Shown in pieces: positions 1 through 8,845 of a DNA stretch of 64,000 nt. Source of the stretch: Prosthecobacter gellanilyticus. Lineage in GTDB: Bacteria > Verrucomicrobiota > Verrucomicrobiia > Verrucomicrobiales > Verrucomicrobiaceae. A program made the position numbers and the translations under genes. Each line of letters begins with the position of its first letter. The stretch's first letter is position 1. The stretch spans positions 62,001 through 126,000 of the forward strand of contig NZ_BKAG01000007.1 of assembly GCF_007992435.1 (NCBI RefSeq), in the 5' to 3' direction. The notes below the pieces were generated by a model. The model worked only from the letters and a program-made list of their open reading frames with translations, was not told the origin of the DNA and searched no databases.

Positions 1-479
1 GCGGTGGGAAAGTGGGCATCATGGGTGTCATCGCGGATGCCGCCCTCGCCGCCGGTGGCGAGGTCATCGGGGTCATCCCTGAGTCCCTGCTCGCCAAGGA
101 ACTCGGCCACGCCACTCTCACCGAGCTGCACATCACCGAGACCATGCATCAGCGGAAGCAAAAGATGGTGGACCTCAGCGATGGCTTCATCGCCCTCCCC
201 GGCGGCTTTGGCACACTGGATGAACTCTTCGAGACCCTCACCTGGCTGCAGCTCAGTTTTCACCACAAGCCCGTCGGCATCCTGAACGTGAACGGCTTCT
301 TTGATCACCTGCTCACCTTCCTGGACCACATGAGCGCCAGCGGCTTCCTCAAGCCCGAGCACCGCGCCAGCCTCCTCACTGAGACCGCTCCCGCCGCCCT
401 CCTCACCGCCATGCGCAGCTTCCAGCCCTACGTGGACGGGAAGTGGATCACGGATCTCGTCGATGAAGCTGCGCGCTGA
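1..479 (+). CDS. LOG family protein (cytokinin-riboside 5'-monophosphate phosphoribohydrolase type), 5' end cut by window
   Basis: The reading frame is open to the left edge, so the N-terminus lies outside the window. The visible part begins with the glycine-rich GGKVGIMG segment, which is the end of the nucleotide-binding motif of LOG/lysine-decarboxylase-like Rossmann proteins. It also holds the family hallmark PGGFGTLDELFE about 60 residues later. About 159 residues are visible, while the family is usually 180-200 residues, so only some 20-40 are missing. Known members cleave the base-ribose bond of nucleoside monophosphates. The natural substrate in bacteria is often unclear, so the physiological role here is an inference. 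A GTG at 12 could be mistaken for the start, but the motif before it argues that translation begins upstream. Confidence 0.9.
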   Translation, partial: GGKVGIMGVIADAALAAGGEVIGVIPESLLAKELGHATLTELHITETMHQRKQKMVDLSDGFIALPGGFGTLDELFETLTWLQLSFHHKPVGILNVNGFFDHLLTFLDHMSASGFLKPEHRASLLTETAPAALLTAMRSFQPYVDGKWITDLVDEAAR

Positions 480-488
480 TCCGCAGAT

Positions 489-989
489 TCACTGCGCCTT
501 GGTTTGTTTCGGGCCGTCAAACTCGTGCAGGGAATACTTGCTGGCAAACTCGGCGATCGACGAGGATGGCGGAAAAAATCGAATCATCGCCATGTCATTG
601 CAGTAGTGATCGTTGCCCGAATACCAGCGTCCATCCGAACCGCGAGCCAGGAGCAGATCCGCCACCAGCGCTTTTCTGTGCCAGTATTCATAAACCAAGT
701 GCTCTCCGTTGGTCATTTTTATCACATATCTGCCTACCCATGATCCGGGGTACGACTCGGACGTTGGAACCTTGATTTGGCTCAACTCAGATTGGACCAT
801 CGCATCCGCCTGCTCCGCGTTCGCGAGTCGTGAAAGTGCGGAAACTCTCCAGGAGCTTTGTTCCCACCAGTAGAAAACATACGTCCCACCACATAGAATG
901 ACGAGGGCACCCACTCCAAAAAGAAAGGAGAGCCCCAAGCCACGAAACGTCGTGATGAGCAGGTTGCGGAACTTGGTTGGAGTGGGCAT
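489..989 (-). CDS. Hypothetical protein with one N-terminal membrane segment
   Basis: This 166-residue protein starts at an ATG. It has a short basic N-terminus, then one hydrophobic segment at about residues 14-40 that reads as a signal anchor, followed by a soluble domain predicted to face the periplasm. The soluble part contains a YVIKMTNGEHLVYEYW strand pair and several aromatic residues. I recognise no family. Its stop lies 9 bases from the stop of the convergent LOG-family gene, and the two share no visible terminator. Confidence 0.6.
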   Translation of the reverse strand: MPTPTKFRNLLITTFRGLGLSFLFGVGALVILCGGTYVFYWWEQSSWRVSALSRLANAEQADAMVQSELSQIKVPTSESYPGSWVGRYVIKMTNGEHLVYEYWHRKALVADLLLARGSDGRWYSGNDHYCNDMAMIRFFPPSSSIAEFASKYSLHEFDGPKQTKAQ

Positions 990-1164
990 CGAATTCTTGT
1001 TCGAGGCATCTTAGCAAGCCGTCCTCTCGATTGTCCATGGTGGAGCTTTGCCTTCCAAAGACCCAGCCTTACACCGCTCTCGAAGAAAGTTGCCTGAAGC
1101 CCGGCTCCCTCCAAGGTGCTCGAAATCCCTCACTGACCCCGTAGAAAGCCTTTCCCGCCGAATC

Positions 1165-1422
1165 ATGCCCGACGCCTGCCACTGCCCCATCTGCCAGGAA
1201 CTCCTGGTCGAAGTCGAAGCTGGACTGAATCGTGACATCGCCAATGCCATCCTGACCGGCTTTGGAAGTTCGGAACTTCAGATCCGTCTTCCAGACGGAG
1301 GCTGGAAGACCTACATGACTCCCGAGCGCGATGCCAACGGGTTGCTTTGCACGTCTTGTGGCTCGCTGACCCTTGCTCCGACCGTCCCGGAGCACCGACA
1401 GTCCCTCGGCCTCGATCCCTGA
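1165..1422 (+). CDS. Small cysteine-rich protein, possible zinc ribbon
   Basis: From the ATG at 1165 this encodes 85 residues. An earlier in-frame start at 1048 gives a 39-residue extension rich in Arg, Pro and Ser that looks like translated intergenic DNA, so the inner start is preferred. The protein carries CHCPIC near the N-terminus and CTSCGS near the C-terminus. Two CxxC knuckles in this arrangement usually bind one zinc ion. No function can be assigned. It is 49 bases upstream of the PVC-type dehydrogenase gene on the same strand and could be co-transcribed with it. Confidence 0.5.
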   Translation: MPDACHCPICQELLVEVEAGLNRDIANAILTGFGSSELQIRLPDGGWKTYMTPERDANGLLCTSCGSLTLAPTVPEHRQSLGLDP

Positions 1423-1470
1423 CTTCCTCCGCCTGAACCCTTTCGCCTGCCTCTTTCGATTCTTTTTGTT

Positions 1471-4296
1471 ATGCCGCGTTCCCTCCTGCCCTTTGCGTCC
1501 TTTCTGTCCTTCCTCGCTTTCGCCCAGGCGGCTGATTTCCCGAAGCTCTACAACTCAGATCCTGGTGATCCCCAGCCCACTTCTCCCCAGGACGCGCTGA
1601 AGGCCCTGAAGCTTCCGGAAGGTTTTAAGGCCACGCTCTTCGCCGCCGAACCAGAGGTGCAGAATCCCGTGGGCATGGCATGGGATACCAAAGGCCGCAT
1701 GTGGGTGGCGGAAAACTACACCTATGCGGAGCGGGCGAAGCGCTTTGACCTTGGCCTCAAGGACCGCGTCATCATCCTCGAGGACAAGGACTGGGACGGC
1801 GTGGCGGAAACGCGGAAGGTCTTCACGGAAGACGTGCAGATGCTCACCAGTGTGGAGGTCGGTCGTGGTGGCGTGTGGCTCATGTGTCCGCCGCAGGTGC
1901 TCTTCATCCCGGATGCCAATAATGATGACATCCCCGATGGTCCGCCAGAAGTCGTGCTGGATGGTTTTACTGTCGCGAAGGACAACTACCACAACTTCGC
2001 CAACGGTCTGCGCTGGGGCCCGGATGGCTGGCTCTACGGCCGCTGCGGTCACTCCTGCCCCGGACATCTCGGCGTGCCCGGCACACCCGATGAGCAGCGC
2101 ATCCCCATGAAGGGCGGCATCTGGCGCTTCCATCCCGAGAAGAAGATCGTCGAGGTGCTCACTCACGGCACCACGAATCCCTGGGGCCATGATTGGGACA
2201 AGGACGGCGAGATGTTCTTCATCAACACGGTCACTGGTCACCTCTGGCACCTCATCCCCGGCGCTCATCTCATGGACTCGAGCACCATGAATCCCTTCGT
2301 GTATGAGAAGCTCGATACCATCGCCGATCACTACCATTACGACCGCAGCGGCAGCTGGACGGAATCCCGAGACGGCAAGGCCAACAGCCTCGGCGGCGGT
2401 CATGCCCACATCGGCATGATGATCTACCAGGGCACCCAGTGGCCCGAGACCTACCATAACAAACTATTCACTCTCAACATGCATGGTCGTCGTGCCAACG
2501 TGGAGCGCCTGGAGCGCAACGGTAGCGGCTATGTCGGCAAGCACGAGCCCGATGTCTTCTTCAGTGATGACCTCTGGTTCCGCGGCATCGAGATCAGCAC
2601 CGGCCCCGACGGCAGCGGTTTTATTTTGGATTGGAGCGACACCGGCGAATGCCACGAATCCACCGGCGTGCACCGCACCTCCGGCCGCATCTTCCGCATC
2701 ACTTATGGTGAGACGAAGAAGCCCGAACTCAAAGCAGAGCAAGCTTCCAACCTGCCCTCCGCCGCCTGGGCATGGCGCAAGCCCGTCCCCAAAGCCGATC
2801 TCAAAGGCAACGAGCATCAGCGCGTCCTCGCCATCCGCGAGATGACCCAGTTCTGGCCCCTCGACAAGATCACCGGTGAAGCCCATCCGCAGGCTGTCAA
2901 AGAAGTGCAGGAACTCCAAACTTTCCTGGATCTAGCCAAGAACGATGACTCCAGCCTCGTCCACCTCACCCTCGCCAGCACGCTTCAGCGCCTGCCTCTG
3001 AAGCATCGCGCCGAGCTCGCCGTGGAACTGCTGAAGCATGCTCAATATGCGAGTGATCCCTTCCTGCCCTACATGGTCTGGTTTGGCATCAGCCCGCTGG
3101 CTAAAAGTGAGCCCGCAGCCTTGGTGAAACTCGCGCAGGTTTGCACCTGGCCCAAGACCTTGAAGTGGCTCACGCGCAGCCTCACGACCCAACCCGAAGC
3201 ATTGAACGATCTCCTCGCTCAAGCGAAGCCCGAGCAGATCCTGGCCATCCTCGAAGGCATGTCGGAAGCCTTCAAAGGCCTGCGCAAGGTCACGAAGCCC
3301 GCTGCCTGGGACAAGGTCGCCAAGGTTGATGTCTCGCTGCTCGGCGAAAACGGCCCCACCATGATTCGCGACCTCTCCATCCTGTTCGGCGATGGCCGTG
3401 CTCTTGATGACGTGAAAAAGATTGTGGTCGATGACAAGGCTGACATGGCCGCCCGTGAAGCCGCGTTGAAGACTCTCATCGATGCTCGCCCTGACGATCT
3501 GCGCAAAGTCTGTGAATCACTCCTCGAAACACGCGGCCTCAATGTCGCCGCCGCTCGTGGTCTCGCGCTCTTTGATGATCCCACCATCGGTCAGCGCTTG
3601 GTTAAGGACTATCGCAAGTTCAACTCCGCCGACCGCCCCGCCGTGCTGGATGTGCTCGTCTCACGTCCCTCCTGGGCCACCGCCATGCTGGAGAGCGTGG
3701 CCAAGGGCCAGATCACCCGCACAGACATCACCGCCTTCCATGCCCGTCAGGTCCGCGCCTTCAATGACGAGGCCCTAACCAAAAAGCTGACCGATGTCTG
3801 GGGCGAGCTGCGCGAGTCCGCTGCCGACAAAAAAGAGCTCATCGAGAAACTAAAGAAACAGCTCACGCCTGCTGCCTTGGCCAAGGCCAACCTCAGCCAG
3901 GGCCGCATCCTCTTCACCGCCGTCTGCGGCGCCTGCCATCAGATGTATGGTGAGGGCGGCAAGGTCGGCCCCGACCTCACCGGCTCCGGCCGCGCGAACC
4001 TCGACTACCTCCTCGAAAACATCGCCGACCCAAGCGGTGTGGTGAGTGCCGACTACCGCATGAGCCTAGTCACCCTCAAAGACGGCCGCGTGCTCAGCGG
4101 TGTCGTCGCCCGCCAGGATGCCCGCACCCTCACGCTGCGCGTGCTCACCGAGGAAACCGTCATCGAGAAAAGTGAAGTCGTGAAACAAGACGCCTCCCCC
4201 ATGTCCATGATGCCCGAAGGCCTCCTCCTCGCCTTCCAGCCCGACCAGATCCGTGACCTCATCGCCTTCCTCATGCACCCCGTGCAGGTGAAGTGA
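1471..4296 (+). CDS. PVC-type secreted dehydrogenase with HEAT-like region and C-terminal cytochrome c domain
   Basis: This 941-residue protein begins with a signal peptide (about residues 1-20, ending AQA). Residues about 40-420 form the beta-propeller-like 'putative membrane-bound dehydrogenase' domain typical of Planctomycetes and Verrucomicrobia, with many GPDG and DWD turns. Residues about 430-790 are an alpha-helical, HEAT-like region. The C-terminal domain (about 805-941) has a haem c attachment site CGACH at 819-823, the usual GPDLTGSG follow-up, and a Met-rich SPMSMMPEG segment that may supply the distal Met ligand. The architecture matches the PVC-type haem-binding CxxCH proteins, thought to oxidise sugars or polyols in the periplasm. 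The substrate is unknown. Confidence 0.92.
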   Translation: MPRSLLPFASFLSFLAFAQAADFPKLYNSDPGDPQPTSPQDALKALKLPEGFKATLFAAEPEVQNPVGMAWDTKGRMWVAENYTYAERAKRFDLGLKDRVIILEDKDWDGVAETRKVFTEDVQMLTSVEVGRGGVWLMCPPQVLFIPDANNDDIPDGPPEVVLDGFTVAKDNYHNFANGLRWGPDGWLYGRCGHSCPGHLGVPGTPDEQRIPMKGGIWRFHPEKKIVEVLTHGTTNPWGHDWDKDGEMFFINTVTGHLWHLIPGAHLMDSSTMNPFVYEKLDTIADHYHYDRSGSWTESRDGKANSLGGGHAHIGMMIYQGTQWPETYHNKLFTLNMHGRRANVERLERNGSGYVGKHEPDVFFSDDLWFRGIEISTGPDGSGFILDWSDTGECHESTGVHRTSGRIFRITYGETKKPELKAEQASNLPSAAWAWRKPVPKADLKGNEHQRVLAIREMTQFWPLDKITGEAHPQAVKEVQELQTFLDLAKNDDSSLVHLTLASTLQRLPLKHRAELAVELLKHAQYASDPFLPYMVWFGISPLAKSEPAALVKLAQVCTWPKTLKWLTRSLTTQPEALNDLLAQAKPEQILAILEGMSEAFKGLRKVTKPAAWDKVAKVDVSLLGENGPTMIRDLSILFGDGRALDDVKKIVVDDKADMAAREAALKTLIDARPDDLRKVCESLLETRGLNVAAARGLALFDDPTIGQRLVKDYRKFNSADRPAVLDVLVSRPSWATAMLESVAKGQITRTDITAFHARQVRAFNDEALTKKLTDVWGELRESAADKKELIEKLKKQLTPAALAKANLSQGRILFTAVCGACHQMYGEGGKVGPDLTGSGRANLDYLLENIADPSGVVSADYRMSLVTLKDGRVLSGVVARQDARTLTLRVLTEETVIEKSEVVKQDASPMSMMPEGLLLAFQPDQIRDLIAFLMHPVQVK

Positions 4297-4308
4297 CCCC
4301 TATGGAGC

Positions 4309-4337
4309 GCGGGTGTCCCCACCCGCCTTCTTTTGTT
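4309..4337 (+). terminator. Probable Rho-independent terminator after the PVC dehydrogenase gene
   Basis: GCGGGTG and CACCCGC form a 7-bp perfect stem around a TCCC loop. CTTCTTTTGTTT follows, 12 bases after the dehydrogenase stop codon. The placement and U-rich tail fit a terminator, although the hairpin could also belong to a dispersed palindromic repeat family. Confidence 0.6.
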
Positions 4338-4368
4338 TGGAATCAGTTGTTTAGTTGCACCTATTGTT

Positions 4369-4623
4369 ATGCGAATGCTCACCATCACACTAAGAGTTGT
4401 TGCCGGAGTGATTCTCGTATTCTTTGGTCTCATCGCTTGCTTTCGCTCTCAATTCCTGCATTGCCGGACCATCGAAGTAGGTTCAGGTTTGTTCGACGAG
4501 CAGTGGATGTCGAGCCGGGAGATTTGGATCGGTGTCGGGTTCGGAGTCGCTTTGCTGGCGCTCAGCGCTTACTTCTTTTGGAGTGCCTGCCGAGGGTTCA
4601 GACATTCGCGAAACGCGGTCTAA
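4369..4623 (+). CDS. Small membrane protein, hypothetical
   Basis: From the ATG at 4369 this encodes 84 residues. A TTG at 4333 would add 12 residues but overlaps the terminator hairpin, so the ATG is preferred. Two hydrophobic stretches (about residues 5-22 and 43-64) predict a two-pass membrane protein with a short central loop containing SREIW. The C-terminus is basic. I recognise no family. The coding potential is weaker than for its neighbours, and a dense repeat element follows immediately. Confidence 0.45.
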   Translation: MRMLTITLRVVAGVILVFFGLIACFRSQFLHCRTIEVGSGLFDEQWMSSREIWIGVGFGVALLALSAYFFWSACRGFRHSRNAV

Positions 4624-4655
4624 CCACGTGCTGTAGCCAAAGTGCTGTGAGCCTC

Positions 4656-4880
4656 GAAGAGGCGACACTCCTTAGCCCAGGCCAACGGCCTGGGAAAGGC
4701 GCCAAACAACGTCGGTTACCCGATGTGGAGGCCTGTAGGGCCGACACTCGACGTCGGACATTGCAACGGCAAATGGACCCGAGGAGGCGAGTGTCGCACC
4801 TTCGGCGCTCTGGTTCGTTGGCGAGTGCGAAACGTGCTGAATCCCAGGCCGTTGGCCTGGGCTGAGGAGTGTCGGGCCCT
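4656..4880. repeat. Nested inverted-repeat element (palindromic intergenic repeat)
   Basis: Bases 4663-4695 and 4842-4874 are inverted copies matching at 32 of 33 positions. Each arm contains the palindrome CCAGGCC-AAC-GGCCTGG. The octamer CGACACTC occurs four times in the element: twice forward (4663, 4742) and twice reversed (about 4789, 4867). The whole block is therefore roughly symmetric about 4770. It fills most of the 324-bp gap between the small membrane protein and the nadD-nadK fusion. It looks like a REP/BIME-type non-coding repeat. No protein-coding potential is convincing here, and no transposase is visible nearby. Confidence 0.75.
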
Positions 4881-4947
4881 TGGCCCTCAATGCACAAGGT
4901 CATTGCCTCACGCCCTGCATTCGCATCCTTAGTTAGGTATTTCCAAC

Positions 4948-6327
4948 TCAAGAACCCGCCTCAAACTGAATCGCCGCAATCTTGTCCGCCATGTCATGAC
5001 TCGCGCAGAAGACCAGCTCCGCCGCCGCCGCGCAGCTGATGCGCGCACGCAGCGCCACCACCTCGTCCATGCTATGACCATCGACAAAAGCCTCCACCGG
5101 ACGCTTGTCCGGTGAGAGATTGCGGATCTCCACCGTGCTGTCGATACTCAGCAGCGCGCTGCGCCAGTGCGCCGGTTGCAGCACGTTTGAACCCACCAGC
5201 AACCACGCAGGCGTGTCCGCCAGCAGCGGGCTGGCGCCCATGCTGCGCGCATAGGCTGTGGATCCGGCTGCGGTGGCCACCAGTGCACCGTCACTGACCA
5301 GCTTCGCGATGCGCACATCACCATTCACTTTCACCTGTAGCCATGCGCTCTGGCTGGTGCTTCGCTCCAGCCAGGCATCATTGAATCCATACGAGGTGCG
5401 GGTCTCACCATTCGCGCCTTCGAACTCCAGATAGAGCATCGGAAGCTGCCGCAGGATCACATCCGAAGGCGGGAACGGCTCGCTAAAAACCTGCTCCGGC
5501 GCATTCATGAGGAATCCGAGGTTCCCTGCATTGATGCCGAAGAAAGGCAGGCGTTTGCGCCAGTGCTCGCGAATGCAGCGCAGCATCGCGCCATCGCCCC
5601 CGAGCACGTTGATGAACTTCGCGTCGCCATCACTCACACCCGCACCGGTTTTCTCGGCGAGCGCATCGGTCTTGGGATTCTTCGTGTCCGAGCACACCAG
5701 AAACGGCGCATCATGCAGACTGTCTCGCGCCCAGGTGCCGGGGATCGGCGCGCGATACAAGCCATAGCGGTCGATGTAGTCACGTACTCTTGGCAGCACC
5801 AGGTCATCGATGGGTTCGCCACGTCCAAGCCTCTCACGAATCTCCGTGCTGGAGCCCGGCACATTCAGCGGGATCAATTTGGAGTGTGGCGGAAGATCAT
5901 TCGGATCGATGTCATGCCCCGGACGTTGCAGCACCACGAAGCGCGCCGTCTTCCAAAGCTCCTCACCCTTGGCCCACGAGGTCTGGATCGGTGCCGCGCC
6001 ACGTCCACCACCGGCGATCAAATCCGTGCCCACCACATGCCAGACCTCACCCATCGGCGCGAAGCGCTCCTGCAGCTCCCAGTTTCGTGAAAACGTGGCC
6101 TGCTCCAGATCAAAGAGATCCACCACCACCTTCGGCAAACCTGCAAACGCCAGATCCGCCAGCGCGGCACGGTAGACCGGCGGAATGCTGTCCGTCACAG
6201 ACTTGTCAGGGCGCGGCCCGCAGGGGATCACCCGCACCTCGTCAAATTCACGCGCCAAAGTCTCCGCGATGGCACGATGATGCCGTCCGGGCGGATTAAA
6301 GCTGCCTCCGAAGATGGCGATACGCAT
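4948..6327 (-). CDS. Fused nicotinate-nucleotide adenylyltransferase (NadD-like) and NAD kinase (NadK-like)
   Basis: This 459-residue protein joins two enzymes of NAD(P) synthesis. Residues about 1-193 are NadD-like: a GGSFNPPG nucleotide-binding start with the following His pair, VVGTD at about 99, and SSTEIR at 159-164, which matches the adenylyltransferase signature (I/V)SSTxIR. Residues about 207-459 are NadK-like: GGDG at 243-246, GINAGNLGFL at about 264, and a DGALVATAAGSTAYA segment at about 347, the conserved NAD-kinase substrate region. The junction is a short linker near 194-206. The predicted product makes deamido-NAD from NaMN and phosphorylates NAD to NADP. It starts at an ATG and stands alone, with a palindromic repeat downstream. 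Confidence 0.9.
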   Translation of the reverse strand: MRIAIFGGSFNPPGRHHRAIAETLAREFDEVRVIPCGPRPDKSVTDSIPPVYRAALADLAFAGLPKVVVDLFDLEQATFSRNWELQERFAPMGEVWHVVGTDLIAGGGRGAAPIQTSWAKGEELWKTARFVVLQRPGHDIDPNDLPPHSKLIPLNVPGSSTEIRERLGRGEPIDDLVLPRVRDYIDRYGLYRAPIPGTWARDSLHDAPFLVCSDTKNPKTDALAEKTGAGVSDGDAKFINVLGGDGAMLRCIREHWRKRLPFFGINAGNLGFLMNAPEQVFSEPFPPSDVILRQLPMLYLEFEGANGETRTSYGFNDAWLERSTSQSAWLQVKVNGDVRIAKLVSDGALVATAAGSTAYARSMGASPLLADTPAWLLVGSNVLQPAHWRSALLSIDSTVEIRNLSPDKRPVEAFVDGHSMDEVVALRARISCAAAAELVFCASHDMADKIAAIQFEAGS

Positions 6328-6411
6328 GAGATAAATCTGGAGGTGCCCAAGCGCGGCGGCAAACAGAACATGCGGGCATGTTTGTCAAAGCACCACGCTG
6401 TGGCGAATGAC

Positions 6412-7197
6412 CTATGATTGATAAAGGAAGGTCGTCAGCGGACTTGTGGCCGTAGCTTCCGTGCTGGACTCCGCGAGTCCCATCTCATAAGCCGCACGCC
6501 CTGCCTCCACCGCCATCTTGAAGGCGATGCCCATGCGCGCGGGATCACTGGCGATGGCAATCGCGGTATTCACCAGCACGGCATCCGCACCCATCTCAAA
6601 GGCCTCCGCTGCATGACTCGGCGCACCGATGCCTGCATCCACCACCACCGGCACCGTGGCCTGGGTAATGATGATTTCGATCTGCTTCCGCGTGGTGATG
6701 CCTTGATGCGATCCGATGGGCGAACCCAACGGCATCACCGTGGCTGTGCCGACATCCTGCAAGCGACGTGCCAGCACGGGATCCGCATTGATGTAAGGCA
6801 GCACGATGAAGCCTTCCTTCACCAGCACTTCCGCCGCCTTCAGCGTCTCGATCGGGTCCGGCAAAAGGTAACGAGGATCCGGATGGATCTCCAGCTTCAC
6901 CCAGTTTGGCAGACCTGCAGCCACGGCCAGTCGTGCCAGCCTCACCGCTTCCTCCGCATTCATCGCACCACTGGTGTTTGGCAGCAGCAGGATGTCCTTC
7001 GGAATGTAGTCCAGAATGTTCGCAAAAGGATCTCCCTTGCCGGAGAGGTCGGCGCGCCGCAGCGCCACCGTGACGATCTCCGTGCCCGAGGCCACGATGG
7101 CATCACGCATGAGATCACCCGAGGCAAACTTGCCCGTGCCCAGCATGAGGCGGGATTGAAACGTGCGTCCGGCGATGGTGAGGGGCTGGTTCTGCAT
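6412..7197 (-). CDS. thiG: Thiazole synthase ThiG
   Basis: From the ATG at 7197 this encodes 261 residues, the normal ThiG length. A TTG at 7218 would overlap the upstream toxin gene by 4 bases and is also possible. ThiG forms the thiazole phosphate of thiamine from deoxyxylulose 5-phosphate, dehydroglycine and ThiS thiocarboxylate. Visible hallmarks are SRLMLGTGK near the start, [10 protein letters not shown] with the Schiff-base Lys, [32 protein letters not shown] and [10 protein letters not shown] for the phosphate site of the TIM barrel. No thiS, thiF, thiH or thiO is adjacent, so the rest of the pathway must lie elsewhere. The gene sits directly behind a toxin-antitoxin pair. Confidence 0.96.
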   Translation of the reverse strand: MQNQPLTIAGRTFQSRLMLGTGKFASGDLMRDAIVASGTEIVTVALRRADLSGKGDPFANILDYIPKDILLLPNTSGAMNAEEAVRLARLAVAAGLPNWVKLEIHPDPRYLLPDPIETLKAAEVLVKEGFIVLPYINADPVLARRLQDVGTATVMPLGSPIGSHQGITTRKQIEIIITQATVPVVVDAGIGAPSHAAEAFEMGADAVLVNTAIAIASDPARMGIAFKMAVEAGRAAYEMGLAESSTEATATSPLTTFLYQS

Positions 7198-7214
7198 GAA
7201 ATCGAAAAAGGGAA

Positions 7215-7517
7215 TCAAACGTCGCGAAGTCGTCGGCGAATTTTACTGGGGTTACGGCGGTGGTCTAGAATGGCCCGGACGTGAACGCCTTTGGAATCCA
7301 CGGTGTAATAAATCAGGTAGTAGGGGAATGCACCTTGGACGACTGCACGGTAGAAACCCCTGTGGACAGGGTGAATCCCTGCCGTCTCGCCAAGCTTCAT
7401 GACCTCTGTCTCGAGAAAGGCGATGACGCGTTCACCAAGTCCCTTCTCTTGTTTCTCGTAGAACCGTGCTGCCTTGAGAATGTCTTCATGCGCAGAACGA
7501 AGAACATGCACCGTCAT
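7215..7517 (-). CDS. RelE/ParE-superfamily toxin
   Basis: This 100-residue protein has the ParE/RelE fold pattern: an N-terminal strand [11 protein letters not shown], a helical hairpin with [12 protein letters not shown], then strands [19 protein letters not shown] and [13 protein letters not shown]. The ending IxxHRRxP is typical of ParE-like toxins. Known ParE proteins poison DNA gyrase and RelE proteins cut mRNA on the ribosome. Which applies here cannot be read from the sequence. The start overlaps the antitoxin stop by 4 bases (ATGA), which implies translational coupling in the usual antitoxin-first order. Confidence 0.88.
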   Translation of the reverse strand: MTVHVLRSAHEDILKAARFYEKQEKGLGERVIAFLETEVMKLGETAGIHPVHRGFYRAVVQGAFPYYLIYYTVDSKGVHVRAILDHRRNPSKIRRRLRDV

Positions 7518-7780
7518 GACTTCATTCGTTCCTGTTGAAACCTTTCACGGATTTGGCGAAAAGCGTCTTCTACGGGAATGGATTCGTCGAGCCCTGCGGC
7601 GCGCAGCTTTTCCCGCTCCTCAAGGATTTCGAGATGCCATTCGGGAATATCATCATCGTCCGCGATGATCTCCTCACGCACACGTTCCACCAACACTTTC
7701 TTCTCCTCGCGACTCAGGCAGGAGATGGCACCCATCAATGCGTCAATGACGGGTGTGGAGGTGCTGGCGATCGCGCTCAT
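7514..7780 (-). CDS. Addiction-module antitoxin
   Basis: This 88-residue acidic protein lies immediately upstream of, and overlaps by 4 bases, the ParE-like toxin gene. Its C-terminal half (EIIADDDDIPEWHLEILEER and SIPVEDAFRQIRERF) matches the small 'addiction module' antitoxins in which a helix and a WH(L)EIL-type segment wrap the toxin. The N-terminus is predicted helical and may drive dimerisation. By analogy it neutralises the toxin and represses its own operon. No operator is obvious by eye in the short gap to hemQ. Confidence 0.85.
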   Translation of the reverse strand: MSAIASTSTPVIDALMGAISCLSREEKKVLVERVREEIIADDDDIPEWHLEILEEREKLRAAGLDESIPVEDAFRQIRERFQQERMKS

Positions 7781-7811
7781 GGCTGGAGAGTAACCAATTT
7801 ACCTGCCCAGA

Positions 7812-8624
7812 TCAAGCCAGTTGCAGCCTCTGCAGCAGCTCGTCGCCATTGAGCTGGATCCCGATGTAGAAGTCACCGAACTCGCCATACTGCGTGGTCA
7901 CTTCATCCCAGCGCATCTCATAGACGATGCTTTTGATCTGGAATACATCGTGAGCAAAGAGGGTCACACCCCACTCATGGCTATCGAGGCCGGTGGATCC
8001 GGTGATGAGCTGGCGCACCTTGCCGGAATACTTGCGGCCGGTGCGGGCATGGCCCTGCATCAGCTCACGACGGGTGGCGAAGTCGTTCGCATACCAGTTC
8101 GCACCCACATTGCGGCGCTTGCTCATGGGGTAAAAGCACATGACCTGCCAGTCCGGCATGTTCGGGTACAGGCGGTCGTTGAAATACTTGTCCATGTGAC
8201 CCTTCCACTCGGCCATGCGCTTGGCGTGGGCCTCGGAGCCGGCCTCCAGGTTTTCCGTGCGGGCGATGCGCTCGGAGGCTTCCTCCTCCTTCTCGCTGTA
8301 TTCCGTCCACTCGGTCATGGAAAGGTAGCTGTAGGTCGGGTTCAGCATCTCCGGCCCCAGGGCCAGCGTCAGCTCCTTCTCAAAGCGGTTCGCGTCCTGC
8401 AGATCTGGCGTGAGCAGCATGATGCCCAGGTCAGCCTTCGGGCTCACCATGCTGAAGCTCAGCAACTGGGTCTTCGGGTGGCTGCGGATGCGCTGCAGGG
8501 TCTCCGCCAAGCGGGTGGTGCGCTCAGCCTTTTCCTCAGGCGTCAGGGCGGCCCAGAAACCGTGGTCGAGGTTGTAAAACAGGTGCTGAACGATCCAGCC
8601 TTCTTGGGGGATGATGGGGGACAT
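7812..8624 (-). CDS. hemQ: Coproheme decarboxylase HemQ (chlorite-dismutase family)
   Basis: From the ATG at 8624 this gives 270 residues that align with Firmicute-type HemQ from the first residues (GWIVQHLFYNLDH). An upstream extension to 8861 adds 79 residues without family character. HemQ performs the last step of the coproporphyrin-dependent haem pathway, decarboxylating coproheme to haem b with peroxide. Visible features are the catalytic Tyr in FYPMSKRR, the proximal haem His in MQGHARTGRKYSGKV, ITGSTGLDSHEWGVTLF, and YEMRWDEVTTQYGEFGDF near the C-terminus. An internal Glu/Ala-rich insert is present near residue 110-145. The gene diverges from the ferredoxin gene, with 221 bases between them that should hold both promoters. 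Confidence 0.94.
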   Translation of the reverse strand: MSPIIPQEGWIVQHLFYNLDHGFWAALTPEEKAERTTRLAETLQRIRSHPKTQLLSFSMVSPKADLGIMLLTPDLQDANRFEKELTLALGPEMLNPTYSYLSMTEWTEYSEKEEEASERIARTENLEAGSEAHAKRMAEWKGHMDKYFNDRLYPNMPDWQVMCFYPMSKRRNVGANWYANDFATRRELMQGHARTGRKYSGKVRQLITGSTGLDSHEWGVTLFAHDVFQIKSIVYEMRWDEVTTQYGEFGDFYIGIQLNGDELLQRLQLA

Positions 8625-8845
8625 GGAGGGGCGGTTGGTGGAGGTAAAAGTGACTGGGAGTTGTTTGCCGTGCTTTCGGGCAGGATCAAGCCGCAGGAAA
8701 GGGGAAGTCTTGCCCATCCTTGTGCTCTCCTGCGCCTGCCTTTTTGAGACCCCGTCTCGTCCTGCGCGGGGAGGAAAAAACGATTGAAAGAGAGGGGGGT
8801 GGGCACTACTCTCCCGGCCCTCAAACCCCAGACATCCCCCTGACA

